A stretch of DNA of 64,000 bases from Acinetobacter sp. ANC 4648 (GTDB lineage Bacteria > Pseudomonadota > Gammaproteobacteria > Pseudomonadales > Moraxellaceae): NCBI RefSeq assembly GCF_002135345.1, contig NZ_NEGI01000005.1, forward strand, positions 1 to 64,000, written 5' to 3'. Within the stretch, counting starts at the first letter, position 1. Each line of letters starts with the position of its first letter. Shown in pieces: positions 42,808 through 52,963 of this stretch. Made by a program: the position numbers and the translations under genes. The notes under the pieces were generated by a model. It was not told the DNA's origin. It made no database searches and saw only the letters and a list, made by a program, of their open reading frames with translations.

Positions 42808-43641
42808 ATGACTTATGAAAATCGTTGGAAAACAGTGGATGTAAAAGTTGAAGCTGGTATTGCTTGGGTGACGTTAAACCGCCCAGAAAAGAAAAATTCA
42901 ATGAGTCCTACGCTCAATAAAGAAATGATTGATGTTTTAGAAACATTAGAATTAGATCAAGAAGCAGGTGTAGTCGTACTTACTGGTGCAGGCGATTCGT
43001 GGACTGCAGGAATGGACTTAAAAGAATACTTCCGTGAAGTGGATTCACAACCTGAAATTTATAACGAACGTATTCGTCGTGATTCATGTCGTTGGCAGTG
43101 GCAATTGCTTCGCATGTACTCAAAACCGACCATCGCAATGGTCAATGGTTGGTGTTTTGGCGGAGGTTTTTCACCTCTAGTGGCTTGCGACTTAGCCATT
43201 GCAGCTGATGAAGCCACATTTGGTTTATCTGAAATTAACTGGGGTATTCCACCAGGAAATTTAGTCAGTAAAGCTATGGCAGATACCGTTGGTCACCGTA
43301 CTTCACTTTATTACATCATGACGGGCAAAACTTTTAGTGGTCAAGAAGCTGAAAAAATGGGCTTAGTGAATAAAAGTGTCCCACTTGAACAATTAAAAGC
43401 TGAAGTTACAGAATTAGCCAACACTCTACTTGAGAAAAATCCTGTCGTACTACGTACTGCAAAAAATGGTTTTAAACGTTGCCGTGAACTTACTTGGGAT
43501 CAGAATGAAGATTACTTGTACGCAAAACTGGATCAATGCCTTCACCGTGATACTGAAGGTGGTCGCCAAGAAGGTTTAAAACAATTCTTGGATGAAAAAG
43601 CCATTAAACCAGGTTTACAAAGCTACAAACGTACAGGCTAA
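42808..43641 (+). CDS. hcaA: hydroxycinnamoyl-CoA hydratase-lyase (HcaA)
   Basis: 277 aa, a crotonase. It agrees closely with known feruloyl-CoA hydratase-lyases: WTAGMDLKEYFREVDSQPEI (about residues 69-88), AMVNGWCFGGGFSPLVACDL (about 111-130), and FGLSEINWGIPPGNLVSKAM, with the catalytic Glu in LSEINW, and LTWDQNEDYLYAKLDQ near the end. It turns feruloyl- or p-coumaroyl-CoA into vanillin or 4-hydroxybenzaldehyde plus acetyl-CoA. It is the first gene of the operon, with CACGGAGA as binding site. Confidence 0.95.
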   Translation: MTYENRWKTVDVKVEAGIAWVTLNRPEKKNSMSPTLNKEMIDVLETLELDQEAGVVVLTGAGDSWTAGMDLKEYFREVDSQPEIYNERIRRDSCRWQWQLLRMYSKPTIAMVNGWCFGGGFSPLVACDLAIAADEATFGLSEINWGIPPGNLVSKAMADTVGHRTSLYYIMTGKTFSGQEAEKMGLVNKSVPLEQLKAEVTELANTLLEKNPVVLRTAKNGFKRCRELTWDQNEDYLYAKLDQCLHRDTEGGRQEGLKQFLDEKAIKPGLQSYKRTG

Positions 43642-43677
43642 TTTATTCATCAATGGACATGTAAGGAAACATCCCCC

Positions 43678-45129
43678 ATGCAAAATGTACAGTTACTGAT
43701 TCACGGACAATCTATAAATTCAAGTTCAGGACAAACTTTTGAGCGTATTAGTCCGATTGATGGAAGTGTCGCATCAACAGCTGCGGCTGCAACGATTGAA
43801 GATGTAGATCGTGCGATTGAATCTGCACATCGGGCATTTGCAATCTGGTCTACATTATCACCAACGGAACGTCGCTTAAGATTATTGAAAGCAGCGGATT
43901 TAATGGATCAAAAAACTGAACAGTTTATACAGACTGGAATGCGCGAAACAGGTTCAACTGCAACATGGTATGGGTTTAATGTTCACCTTGCAGCCAATAT
44001 ACTACGAGAAGCCGCTGGCATGACGACGCAAATCGATGGCAGTATTATTCCATCTGATGTGCCTGGTAATATGGCAATGGGGATTCGAACCCCATGTGGT
44101 GTCATTGTTGGCATGGCTCCGTGGAATGCCCCTGTAATTCTTGCAACACGCGCACTTGCAATGCCTTTGGCCTGTGGAAATACCATTGTATTAAAAGCTT
44201 CAGAAGCTTGCCCTGCAACTCATCGCTTGATTGCAGAGATTTTATTAGAAGCTGGGCTTGGTGAAGGCGTTGTAAATGTGATTACCCATTCCGCAGCAGA
44301 TGCACCTAAAATTGTGGAAAGACTCATTTCACATCCACTGACAAAACGTATTAATTTTACGGGTTCAACCCATGTCGGAAAAATTATTGCAGAAACTGCA
44401 GCAAAATATTTAAAACCCGTATTGCTTGAACTTGGTGGTAAAGCACCTGTCGTGGTACTGGATAAAGCCAATATCGAAGATGCTGTGAATGCCATTGCTT
44501 TTGGTGCTTTCTTCAATCAGGGACAAATTTGCATGTCAACTGAGCGTGTGCTGGTTGATGATAAAATTGCAGATCAATTTATTGAAAAACTTGTAGAAAA
44601 AACCAAATCCATTCATGCAGGTAATCCTATGAATGAAAACTACCCTTTGGGTGTTTTAGAAAGTGAGCGTGCTGCAAATCGTCTACAAGGCTTACTCAAA
44701 GATGCGCAAGACAAAGGTGCAAGCTTACCTCTCGGAATAAATATTCAGAGAACAGTGATGCAACCGACGGTCATTATTGATGTGACTAAAGATATGAAGA
44801 TTTATAGTGAAGAATCTTTTGCACCTGTCTGCACGATTCAACGCTTTAAAACGGATGAAGAAGCTATTCAACTTGCAAATGACAGTGAATTTGGCTTGTC
44901 TTCTGCTATTTTTAGTCAAGACCTTGTACAAGCCTTAGCGGTAGCCAAACAAATTGAATCAGGAATTTGCCACATCAATGGTGCAACCGTGCATGATGAA
45001 GCACAAATGCCTTTTGGTGGTGTAAAACAAAGTGGATACGGTCGCTTTGGTAGTAAAGTATCAGTTGCAGAATTTACTGAACTTCGCTGGATCACCATTC
45101 AAACGACACCACGACACTATCCTATTTAA
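43678..45129 (+). CDS. hcaB: aromatic aldehyde dehydrogenase (HcaB)
   Basis: 483 aa, the normal length. Rossmann and active-site motifs: MAPWNAPVILATRALAMPLA (about residues 142-161), INFTGSTHVGKII (about 223-235), LELGGKAPVVVL with the general-base Glu, and FFNQGQICMSTER with the catalytic Cys in QICMS. It oxidises 4-hydroxybenzaldehyde or vanillin to the acid with NAD(P)+. It comes 36 bp after hcaA, in the order expected for the operon. Confidence 0.93.
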   Translation: MQNVQLLIHGQSINSSSGQTFERISPIDGSVASTAAAATIEDVDRAIESAHRAFAIWSTLSPTERRLRLLKAADLMDQKTEQFIQTGMRETGSTATWYGFNVHLAANILREAAGMTTQIDGSIIPSDVPGNMAMGIRTPCGVIVGMAPWNAPVILATRALAMPLACGNTIVLKASEACPATHRLIAEILLEAGLGEGVVNVITHSAADAPKIVERLISHPLTKRINFTGSTHVGKIIAETAAKYLKPVLLELGGKAPVVVLDKANIEDAVNAIAFGAFFNQGQICMSTERVLVDDKIADQFIEKLVEKTKSIHAGNPMNENYPLGVLESERAANRLQGLLKDAQDKGASLPLGINIQRTVMQPTVIIDVTKDMKIYSEESFAPVCTIQRFKTDEEAIQLANDSEFGLSSAIFSQDLVQALAVAKQIESGICHINGATVHDEAQMPFGGVKQSGYGRFGSKVSVAEFTELRWITIQTTPRHYPI

Positions 45130-45217
45130 ACAGATGTAAGGATAAAGAATAGGAATGATTACTCTTTATCCTTCTATAATGAAAAATAGTAATAAAAAAT
45201 TTACATGGAGTAAGACA

Positions 45218-47101
45218 ATGGCGCAAATGAATGCTGCCCCGCGGAACTATCCTGAGCGTTTAGTAAAACTTGGTGGACATGAAATTAATTTTCATTATGA
45301 CAATGAAATGCTCTATATCTCTCCAAAAGAACAATTGAAAAATTATCCGCAAAAACTGACAGATCGATTATTACAATATGCTGAATCTCATCCAGATCGT
45401 ACTTTTGCCGCTAAAAGAGATCAACACGGTGAATGGATAAAGTTAAGTTATGCTGAAACCGTTAAACGCGCATGGAATATTGCTCAGGCATTACATAATC
45501 GCTCAGAACTTTCTGCTCAACGCCCTCTAGTCATTCTATCTGGCAATGATCTTGAGCATTTGACACTTTCAATGGCTGCAATGCTTGCTGGCGTTCCTTT
45601 TTCTGCAATATCCCCTGCATACTCACTTATTTCAAAAGACTTTGCCAAACTTAAACATATATTCGAAGTATTAACCCCAGGCATGGTCTTTGCGCATGAT
45701 GGAAATGCCTTTGCTCAAGCGATTCAAACTTGTGTAAAAGATGATGTAGAAATTGTGACTTATTCTGGAAAAGTTGCTGATCAAAACTGTACGTCATTTC
45801 AAAGTTTATTAGATACAACCACACAAAATATCGAACAGCATTATTCAACCCTAAATGAACATCAAATTGCTAAATTTTTGTTCACCTCAGGTTCAACAAA
45901 ACTACCTAAAGCAGTTCCAACGACACATTTAATGCTATGTGTAAATCAGCAAATGCTTTTACAAACTTTCCCTGAATTTGAAGAGACTCCACCCATCTTA
46001 TTAGACTGGTTATCTTGGCACCACACCTTTGGGGGCAGTCATAATGTGGGGATTGCCTTATATAACGGTGGAACAATCTACATTGATGATGGTAAACCCG
46101 TTGCAGGTAAGTTTGATGAAACCATCCGAAACTTAAAAGAAATTTCACCCACCGTATATTTAAATGTTCCGAAAGGTTGGGAAGAACTGACCGAAGCTTT
46201 GGAAAATGATCCAGTTCTTAGAGACTCATTTTTTAGCAACGTCAAAATCCTATTTTTTGCAGGCGCAGCACTTTCAGAAGTAGGTTGGAATCGACTAGAC
46301 CATATTGCACAACAACATTGTGGCGAACGAATTCGTATTATGTGTGGTTTAGGCATGACTGAAACAGCACCATCTTGCACCTTTTCTACAGGTCCGCATG
46401 TCATGGCAGGTTTCGTCGGTTTCCCCGCACCTGGCTGCGAAATTAAACTTGTACCTAACAACGATAAACTAGAATTCTGTGTTCGTGGATTACATGTAAT
46501 GCACGCTTATTGGCGTTTAACCGAAGAGCAAAAATCTGAAGTATTCGATGATGAAGGATTTTATCGTACTGGTGATGCTGTTCGTTTAGTAGATGTCTCT
46601 GATCCAAACCAAGGTTTAATGTACGACGGACGAATTGCGGAAGATTTTAAATTAAATACAGGAACTTTTGTCAATGTCGGCACACTACGCAATAAAGTTC
46701 TCATTCAAGGCAATCAACTCATTCATGATGTTTGTATCACAGGCTCAAATTTAAATGCTATTGGTTTCTTGATTTTCCCCAAATTAGAAGCTTGTGCAAC
46801 TTATGCAGGCTTGTCCATTTCTCAACATTCTGCTCAAGACATTTTACAGCACCCCAAAGTTCAGCAATGGTTTAAACAATTTTTAATTGAATTTAATAAA
46901 GATTCAACAGGAAGTTCAAATCGAGTCTCGATGGTGTATTTGATGACGGAAGTACCACAGTTAGATCTGGGGGAAGTCACAGATAAAGGTAATCTGAATC
47001 AAAGCAATATTTTAAAAAGACGTAGTAATCTCGTAGATGCCTTATATAACAAAGTTAATGACCATCCGCTGCTGATTAGAATTCCTACGTTAAATAACTA
47101 A
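45218..47101 (+). CDS. hcaC: feruloyl-CoA synthase (HcaC)
   Basis: About 627 aa from ATG 45218, preceded by GGAG at 7 nt; the frame is open from 45155 but without a site. The adenylate-forming signature is FLFTSGSTKLPKAVPTTHL (about residues 220-238), then CGLGMTETAPSC (about 371-382) and FYRTGDAV (about 448-455). This group of ferulate-CoA ligases is longer than standard acyl-CoA synthetases and ends in a different C-terminal domain. It makes the CoA thioester from free hydroxycinnamate and ATP for HcaA. Confidence 0.9.
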   Translation: MAQMNAAPRNYPERLVKLGGHEINFHYDNEMLYISPKEQLKNYPQKLTDRLLQYAESHPDRTFAAKRDQHGEWIKLSYAETVKRAWNIAQALHNRSELSAQRPLVILSGNDLEHLTLSMAAMLAGVPFSAISPAYSLISKDFAKLKHIFEVLTPGMVFAHDGNAFAQAIQTCVKDDVEIVTYSGKVADQNCTSFQSLLDTTTQNIEQHYSTLNEHQIAKFLFTSGSTKLPKAVPTTHLMLCVNQQMLLQTFPEFEETPPILLDWLSWHHTFGGSHNVGIALYNGGTIYIDDGKPVAGKFDETIRNLKEISPTVYLNVPKGWEELTEALENDPVLRDSFFSNVKILFFAGAALSEVGWNRLDHIAQQHCGERIRIMCGLGMTETAPSCTFSTGPHVMAGFVGFPAPGCEIKLVPNNDKLEFCVRGLHVMHAYWRLTEEQKSEVFDDEGFYRTGDAVRLVDVSDPNQGLMYDGRIAEDFKLNTGTFVNVGTLRNKVLIQGNQLIHDVCITGSNLNAIGFLIFPKLEACATYAGLSISQHSAQDILQHPKVQQWFKQFLIEFNKDSTGSSNRVSMVYLMTEVPQLDLGEVTDKGNLNQSNILKRRSNLVDALYNKVNDHPLLIRIPTLNN

Positions 47102-47191
47102 GCTCTAACATTCCTAAATTTTAAAGTTATACAACTCTTTTTTGGGGTTGTTCCCTTTTTCGACTCTATTTTTTATAAAAAAGGTAAAACT

Positions 47192-48331
47192 ATGCCATTA
47201 GATAGTGAATTTGAACTTTTTAGAGATAATTTTCGACGTTTTTTGCATGAATATGTTGCACCTTATTATGAGCAATGGGAAGAACAAGGTTTGATCCCAC
47301 GTGAAATATGGAACAAACTGGGTGAAAATGGATTTCTTTGCGTAGATGTACCAGAGCAATATGGTGGATATGGAGCTCCTGTCCACTATTCACTGATGTT
47401 AGTACAAGAAACTGCTCAAGCTGGGTTTACTTCCCTCGCTGTTGCAATAGGTGGACAAAGTGAACTGGTTTCACCTTATATTCAAAATATAGGTTCAGAA
47501 CAACAAAAAAGCTTTTGGTTGCCCAAAATGGTGACAGGTGAAGTCGTTAGTGCTATTGCCATGACAGAAGCCAATGCTGGTTCAGACTTACAAGCCATTC
47601 GAACGCAAGCTATTTTACAAAATGATCACTATTTAGTAGATGGTTCAAAAACATTTATCTCCAATGGTCATCATGCCGATCTGATCGTATTGGTGGCAAA
47701 AACTGACCCTCAAGCTAGAGCGAAAGGTATTTCAATTTTATTGGTCGATGCACATCTTGAAGGCGTAAAAAAAGGTCGTACGCTTAAAAAAATTGGCTTA
47801 CATGCACAAGACACCGCCGAACTTTTTTTTGATCAAGTTCGAGTTCCAGCCCATCAGCTCTTAGGTGAAATGGGTAAAGGATTTGCTTATTTAATGCAAG
47901 AGTTACCACGTGAAAGACTCAGCATTTCCATGATGGCGTTGGGTTCCATCTTAGGCGCAATTGAACTGACGAAAACCTATGTACTAGAACGTAAAGCTTT
48001 TGGTCAAGCACTAAGCCAATTTCAAAATACTCGTTTTGTCCTTGCACAAGCTCAAATCAAAGCAAAGGCTGCACAGGCTTTTGTAAATCAATGTGCCGAA
48101 TTATATCGTTGTGAACAACTTACCGTCACTGAAGTTGCGGCACTTAAATGCTTTATTACCGATACACAATGCGAAATTATGGACCAGTTACTCCAGTTAT
48201 TTGGTGGTTATGGCTATATGCAAGAATACCCAATTTCACGCTTTTTTGTAGATGCACGCGTGCAAAAAATTTACGGTGGAACCAACGAAATTATGAAAGA
48301 AATCGTTGCTCGTGATCTCTTGGGAAAATAA
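47192..48331 (+). CDS. hcaD: acyl-CoA dehydrogenase (HcaD)
   Basis: 379 aa. Typical acyl-CoA dehydrogenase layout: helical N-domain, AIAMTEANAGSDLQAIRTQA (about residues 128-147) at the FAD site, FISNGHHADLIVLVAK, and the C-terminal ERKAFGQALSQFQNTRFVLA and LLQLFGGYGYMQEYPISRFF parts. It dehydrogenates saturated phenylpropanoyl-CoA (for example dihydrocaffeoyl-CoA) to the cinnamoyl form, so that HcaA can act. A 90-bp gap follows hcaC; AAAGGTAA precedes the start. Confidence 0.9.
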   Translation: MPLDSEFELFRDNFRRFLHEYVAPYYEQWEEQGLIPREIWNKLGENGFLCVDVPEQYGGYGAPVHYSLMLVQETAQAGFTSLAVAIGGQSELVSPYIQNIGSEQQKSFWLPKMVTGEVVSAIAMTEANAGSDLQAIRTQAILQNDHYLVDGSKTFISNGHHADLIVLVAKTDPQARAKGISILLVDAHLEGVKKGRTLKKIGLHAQDTAELFFDQVRVPAHQLLGEMGKGFAYLMQELPRERLSISMMALGSILGAIELTKTYVLERKAFGQALSQFQNTRFVLAQAQIKAKAAQAFVNQCAELYRCEQLTVTEVAALKCFITDTQCEIMDQLLQLFGGYGYMQEYPISRFFVDARVQKIYGGTNEIMKEIVARDLLGK

Positions 48332-48400
48332 AACATCATTCCCTCCTTGTCCATTAAAAAATATTATTTTGAAAACAAAAATATTTCAGGAAGAAATACT

Positions 48401-49651
48401 ATGTGGAAAATTTGGATCGCGTCATCCATGCTTTTATCTACACCAGTCTTTGCAAATAATTTTATTGACAACAGCAGTGTCGAACTGACCACTCGGAATT
48501 TTTATTTTGATCGAGATTTTCAAGAACAATCGGCTTATCCTGCTTCAAAAGATTGGTCTCAAGGTTTTATTCTTAAAGCAAACTCAGGCTATACCGAAGG
48601 GAAAATAGGTTTTGGTTTAGATATTTTAGCAACTGCTGGATTTAAACTTGATGCAGATGCGGAACATGCTGGCACTGGAAACTTACCGCGTGATGCCCGT
48701 AGCAATGAACCTGCTGATAGTTATGGTGAGGTCGGTGTAACAGCAAAAGCTAAAATGAGTCAAACCGAAGTTAAAGTCGGAACACTCATGCCAATGAATC
48801 CTGTTTTAGTGGCTTCCCCTGCACGCTTATTGCCTCAAACCTATCGAGGTATTTCGGTTCAATCCAAGGATATTCAACATTTAGATATACAAGCGGCATA
48901 TATCAATCAAGTTAATCATCGTGACTCGACCAACTATGAAAATATTAAAATCTCTGGAGTGAATAAACGCTTCATACCTGCGGAAACAGATGGTCTTTAT
49001 TACGCTGGCGGTTATTATGATTTGAATAAAGCCTTTAAATTTACGTCATTTTATCTCGGTGTCGAAGATTTATATGATCAAGCCTTAGTTGGTATACAGC
49101 ATAAATATGTGCTGAATGAACGAACGAATCTTACCTCACAATTACGTTATTACCGAAGTCGTGATGAGGGGCAAGCCAAAGCTGGATTAGTTGATAATGA
49201 TCTGCTTCATGCACATTTTGAATTAAAGCATGATAGCCATAAATTTATTTTGAGCACATTCCAACATCATGGTGAAACTGCATTTCCTTATTTATCAGGC
49301 GGTGAAACAGGTTTACTGATTGATACATGGCCTGGTGACTTTTTAAATGCCAAAGAAAAAGTCTATAGCTTTCGCTACGAATATGATTTTAAAAATACGA
49401 TACCAGGACTTCATTTTATGACGCGTTATACAACTGGTCATAATATTGACGCACCACATTTGGGTGGAACAGACTTAAAAGAAGATGAACTCGACTTCGA
49501 CCTAGGCTATACCCTTCAAACGGGTCTACTTAAAAATTTAGGTTTACGTGCACGTTATGCAATTTACGATAATAACATGCTACCTACTGCCAATATTAAA
49601 CCTAACAATGAAACGCGAATTAATATCGATTACACATGGAAGTTTAAATAA
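48401..49651 (+). CDS. hcaE: OprD-family outer-membrane porin (HcaE)
   Basis: About 416 aa from ATG 48401, preceded by AGGAAG. Signal peptide MWKIWIASSMLLSTPVFA with cleavage before NNFI. The mature N-terminus SVELTTRNFYFDRDFQEQSA (about residues 26-45) and the C-terminal strand NNETRINIDYTWKFK ending in Phe-Lys are typical of OprD/PhaK porins. It forms a specific channel for aromatic acids across the outer membrane. It lies between catabolic genes, which supports hydroxycinnamate as the substrate. Confidence 0.88.
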   Translation: MWKIWIASSMLLSTPVFANNFIDNSSVELTTRNFYFDRDFQEQSAYPASKDWSQGFILKANSGYTEGKIGFGLDILATAGFKLDADAEHAGTGNLPRDARSNEPADSYGEVGVTAKAKMSQTEVKVGTLMPMNPVLVASPARLLPQTYRGISVQSKDIQHLDIQAAYINQVNHRDSTNYENIKISGVNKRFIPAETDGLYYAGGYYDLNKAFKFTSFYLGVEDLYDQALVGIQHKYVLNERTNLTSQLRYYRSRDEGQAKAGLVDNDLLHAHFELKHDSHKFILSTFQHHGETAFPYLSGGETGLLIDTWPGDFLNAKEKVYSFRYEYDFKNTIPGLHFMTRYTTGHNIDAPHLGGTDLKEDELDFDLGYTLQTGLLKNLGLRARYAIYDNNMLPTANIKPNNETRINIDYTWKFK

Positions 49652-49704
49652 TCATTTTAATCAGCCATTTTTTAATGAAGGCTGATTATTTTAAGGAAAT
49701 AAAA

Positions 49705-50085
49705 ATGTTCAATTTAAAAAACTTACCACCGATCCATCATCTGTTAAATGGTCATGATCTACACTGGAATAAAGATTTAGCTCAAATACATGTAAAATAT
49801 ATTACCTTAGAAAGTTTTACCAATCCAAGAGGTACCGTTGAAGGTGGAATGATTTGTGCCATGCTAGATGATGCTATGGGAATTTTAGCTGCACTCAATA
49901 AAGCAGAAAAACCTGCAACAACAGTCAATCTCAATATCGATTTTTTAAGACCGTGTCATGTTGGTAACATAGAAGCAAAAGCTTGGTTTATTAAACAAGG
50001 GAGTAAAGTTTTAAATATTGAAAGCGAAGCTTGGCAACAAGGTAAATTAATTGCAAAATGCAGCTCTGCTTTTTTAGTTTTATAA
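49705..50085 (+). CDS. hcaF: PaaI-type hotdog thioesterase (HcaF)
   Basis: About 126 aa from ATG 49705 behind AAGGAAAT; an upstream in-frame ATG at 49675 lacks a site. The hotdog motif NPRGTVEGGMICAMLDDAMG (about residues 37-56), with the acidic residue in the active-site helix, and TTVNLNIDFLRPCHVG (about 73-88) are clear. It hydrolyses acyl-CoA, probably to free CoA from stalled aromatic thioesters. It is the last gene of the operon here. Confidence 0.85.
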   Translation: MFNLKNLPPIHHLLNGHDLHWNKDLAQIHVKYITLESFTNPRGTVEGGMICAMLDDAMGILAALNKAEKPATTVNLNIDFLRPCHVGNIEAKAWFIKQGSKVLNIESEAWQQGKLIAKCSSAFLVL

Positions 50086-51088
50086 AGTCATTATATTGAA
50101 ATATCTAAATAAATTAACAATCTATCTAAAATAAAAATGAGCTAGCAGTGACTGCCGGCTCATCATATGAAATTTATTAAGTTAATATATTATTATTGAT
50201 ATATTGCTTTTTTATTTCAGCTAAGTTTTCTGAAATGATAAAAATATCTATATTGACTATAATCATATCTGATTTATTCTCAGGTTCAAGCGTTCCCCTT
50301 GATGTAGTAATGTAACTCTATTCCTATGTATTGGATCAGGTGCTTTTTCTATAGAAGTTTTACAAAAAGATAATCTTAAATTTATAAGTCTTATTTTATT
50401 AAACTTAAAGATATGAAATTTTATTTAAAAAAACATTAATTTGTTAAATACAAAAGAAAGCTAGATATATGATATTTCTTTAAGAAGTGAGATAAGAGCA
50501 TACTACCGAGACTAAATATCAAAATTTTTAAATTCTTAAAAAGAAAAATAAAGTTAGTTTTGTATTCTTTATTATCAGCTTATATTCAATCATTGGTGTT
50601 GTTCTAGGTTATCTATTTGCAGAATATCTTCTATAAACCTATTTTAAACAAGTAACTTTAATCAGCATAAATAGCATGTACTACGCTGATTTGCACTTTA
50701 AAGAATAATAAGAAACTTAAGCACAATCAAAAAATTAGTAAATTTCAAAAATATTTTTCACGTTATGAGTTCTTTTAATACACATTGAGTATTTAAGTTG
50801 AAATAATTTCAGTAAATATCTACACCAATATTTAGATATAGATAGATAAAATACACAAAAAATATACAAATAAATCACTGATAATAAATGATTAAAATAT
50901 ACACAAGCCAATCATAGCTAACTCAATAAAAAACAGTAAAAGTTATTCTCCTCCCATCGGAACAAGGATTAAATTATTTGACAGTGGTTAATGGGCGATA
51001 TACATATATCTCCATACTTTTAATAATGATAATAGTATAATATAGCGGCTTATTTGGCTCATCTATTTCTAAATGTGTTTTCATCAAT
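50086..51088. other. 1-kb AT-rich gap after the hca operon
   Basis: No gene is found, and in particular no esterase frame (hcaG). A hairpin ATGAGC-TA-GCAG-TGA-CTGC-CG-GCTCAT at 50137-50163 may end the operon although it lacks a T run. The rest is very AT-rich. Confidence 0.6.
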
Positions 51089-52294
51089 ATGAAAAAATCG
51101 GTTCATCGTTGTATTCTTCATTCTTCTTATCTGCTCGCATTAGTCTCAGGATTAAGTGCTTGTAGTAATAGTTCATGGTGGTCAAATGAAGATAATCCTC
51201 AACTGGATAGTCAACAAATTCGACAACTAATTCCCAGTCGTGTCAATGATCGTAAATCATGGGCACAAGATATTTTTGACATCTCAGAAGAACTAAAAAT
51301 TCCACGTAGCAAAGATAATATTTGCACCATCATAGCCGTGGTCGATCAAGAATCTAACTTTATTGCCAATCCCAATGTGCCTGGCTTAGGTGTCAAAGCA
51401 GTCCATGAAGTTAGCACTCGGCTTAAAGAAAAATTTGAAGATAAATTAGGCGTCACCCTCGGTGGTCCTATTGCCGAATATTTTGAACAAGTTTTAAAAA
51501 ACCAACCCTCACCTGAAGATAATTATCTAAAACAGATGAGCCGTGTTAAAAATGAAAAAGAGCTTGATGTACTATATCGTGAAATTTTCGACTATATGTC
51601 AAAGCATTATCATGTCAGTGCCCTCACAGGCGCTGCCAAACTGGTTGGACAAGATTTTGCTGAAAAATTAAATCCAATTACCACATTAGGTTCCATGCAG
51701 GTACATATTAACTACGCTAAAGAAAATAAGCGCAGCAGCATGAGTATCAATGAATTACGTGATGATTTATATACAGAATATGGTGGACTCTATTACGGAA
51801 TTCATCGTTTAATGATGTATCCAGCGAACTATGACAAACCTATTTATCGGTTTGCAGATTATAACTCGGGTATATATTCAAGTCGTAATGCTGCATTCCA
51901 AAAAATGATTAATAAAGTGACAGAATCTGATTTATCTTTGGATGGTGACTTATTGTCTTATGATAAAAATGGTGATGCTCGCCCTGCCACAACAGATACA
52001 GAAAAAGCACTCATTACATTATTCTCTCGCAATAATGTCTTAATAACTCCGCGGCAATTACGCAGTGACTTGAAAAAAGAAAAAGAAAAAGGCTTTGAAA
52101 AAACTCAGACCTACATTGCTGTCTCGAAGATATACAAAGAAAAAACCGGTAAAGATCCAATCTATGCAATCATGCCCGAAGTGGTCATCTCAGGCCCTAA
52201 ACTCAGTCGTGATTATAATACAAACTGGTATGCAAGCCGCGTAAACGGACGATATGAAACATGCATGCAACGCGCAAAACGAATAAAAACTTAG
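51089..52294 (+). CDS. DUF1615 family lipoprotein
   Basis: 401 aa. The lipobox LSAC is in a hydrophobic start (MKKSVHRCILHSSYLLALVS G LSAC), so the mature protein is lipid-anchored. The segment NICTIIAVVDQESNFIANPN (about residues 77-96) resembles the catalytic Glu region of lytic transglycosylases (Q-E-S-N-F), and YRFADYNSGIYSSRNAAFQ (about 253-271) resembles the Y-N-x-G part. The name DUF1615 is from family memory. It may trim peptidoglycan in the periplasm. It overlaps the HAD gene by 34 bp. Confidence 0.75.
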   Translation: MKKSVHRCILHSSYLLALVSGLSACSNSSWWSNEDNPQLDSQQIRQLIPSRVNDRKSWAQDIFDISEELKIPRSKDNICTIIAVVDQESNFIANPNVPGLGVKAVHEVSTRLKEKFEDKLGVTLGGPIAEYFEQVLKNQPSPEDNYLKQMSRVKNEKELDVLYREIFDYMSKHYHVSALTGAAKLVGQDFAEKLNPITTLGSMQVHINYAKENKRSSMSINELRDDLYTEYGGLYYGIHRLMMYPANYDKPIYRFADYNSGIYSSRNAAFQKMINKVTESDLSLDGDLLSYDKNGDARPATTDTEKALITLFSRNNVLITPRQLRSDLKKEKEKGFEKTQTYIAVSKIYKEKTGKDPIYAIMPEVVISGPKLSRDYNTNWYASRVNGRYETCMQRAKRIKT

Positions 52295-52908
52295 CCCTAT
52301 TTGATTTCGATGGGACACTGTGCAAGAAAGATAGCTTCACAGGCTTTATTTTTTATGCTTTATCCAAACGACACATCGTTAAGCAAGGTATAAAAATTTT
52401 GCCATGGATTCAAGCCTATTATTTAAATATCTATCCTGCTCATGCAATGCGCCCAAAATTATTCAATGCGATGTTTGCTAATGCTAATGCAGATGAAATT
52501 TTAGAATTAGCAGCAGAATATGCCCCGAAATTGCTATCACAGTTAGATCAAGACATTTATCAGCAACTTTTAAAACATAAACAAAATGGTGATGATATTG
52601 TGATTGTCTCAGCATCTATTGATTTATATTTAGCACAAGTCTGCCAATTATTAGCGGTTGATTTAATTTGTACCAAGACCGAAATTAAAGATAATAATTT
52701 TACAGGTCGCTATACCTCGCCAGATTGTAGTTGTGAGCAAAAACGGTTACGTATTCTAGAAAAATACGATATAAATCAATACCAAAATATTTATGCTTAT
52801 GGTAATAGCAAAGAGGATTTAGCAATGCTAAGTCTAGCCAGCCATGCCTATATGGTCGGTGAAAATCAAACTTTCCCACTGTTAGAATATGAAAAAAAAC
52901 TCGCTTAA
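52261..52908 (+). CDS. HAD-superfamily subfamily IB phosphatase
   Basis: 215 aa. Motif I is ALFDFDGTLCKKDSF (about residues 12-26), with the nucleophile Asp; motif II is IVIVSASIDLYL (about 117-128); motif III/IV is YAYGNSKEDLAML. The short helical cap after motif I is of the SerB/IB type. It removes phosphate from an unknown small molecule or lipid. Its start lies inside the 3' end of the DUF1615 gene, so the two are coupled and may share a cell-envelope pathway. A terminator overlaps its stop. Confidence 0.85.
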   Translation: MHATRKTNKNLALFDFDGTLCKKDSFTGFIFYALSKRHIVKQGIKILPWIQAYYLNIYPAHAMRPKLFNAMFANANADEILELAAEYAPKLLSQLDQDIYQQLLKHKQNGDDIVIVSASIDLYLAQVCQLLAVDLICTKTEIKDNNFTGRYTSPDCSCEQKRLRILEKYDINQYQNIYAYGNSKEDLAMLSLASHAYMVGENQTFPLLEYEKKLA

Positions 52909-52925
52909 TTTAAGCGAGTTTTTTA
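52897..52925 (+). terminator. Rho-independent terminator overlapping the HAD stop
   Basis: AAACTCGCTTAA / TTAAGCGAGTTT near-perfect inverted repeat followed by TTTT; the TAA stop of the HAD gene is inside it. Confidence 0.9.
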
Positions 52926-52947
52926 TGAATAAGGAATCTAGTAAATC

Positions 52948-52963
52948 GCCATATGATTGCGAT
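52948..52963 (+). repeat. outer att-like repeat of the proB element
   Basis: GCCATATGATTGCGAT is repeated with one mismatch at 54744-54759, in the same orientation, at the 3' end of proB. It marks the far end of the inserted element. Confidence 0.7.

Noticed and set aside
44220..44516. Leftward frames inside hcaB and hcaC
   Set aside because: They are antisense to conserved enzymes, have no binding sites and no protein likeness.
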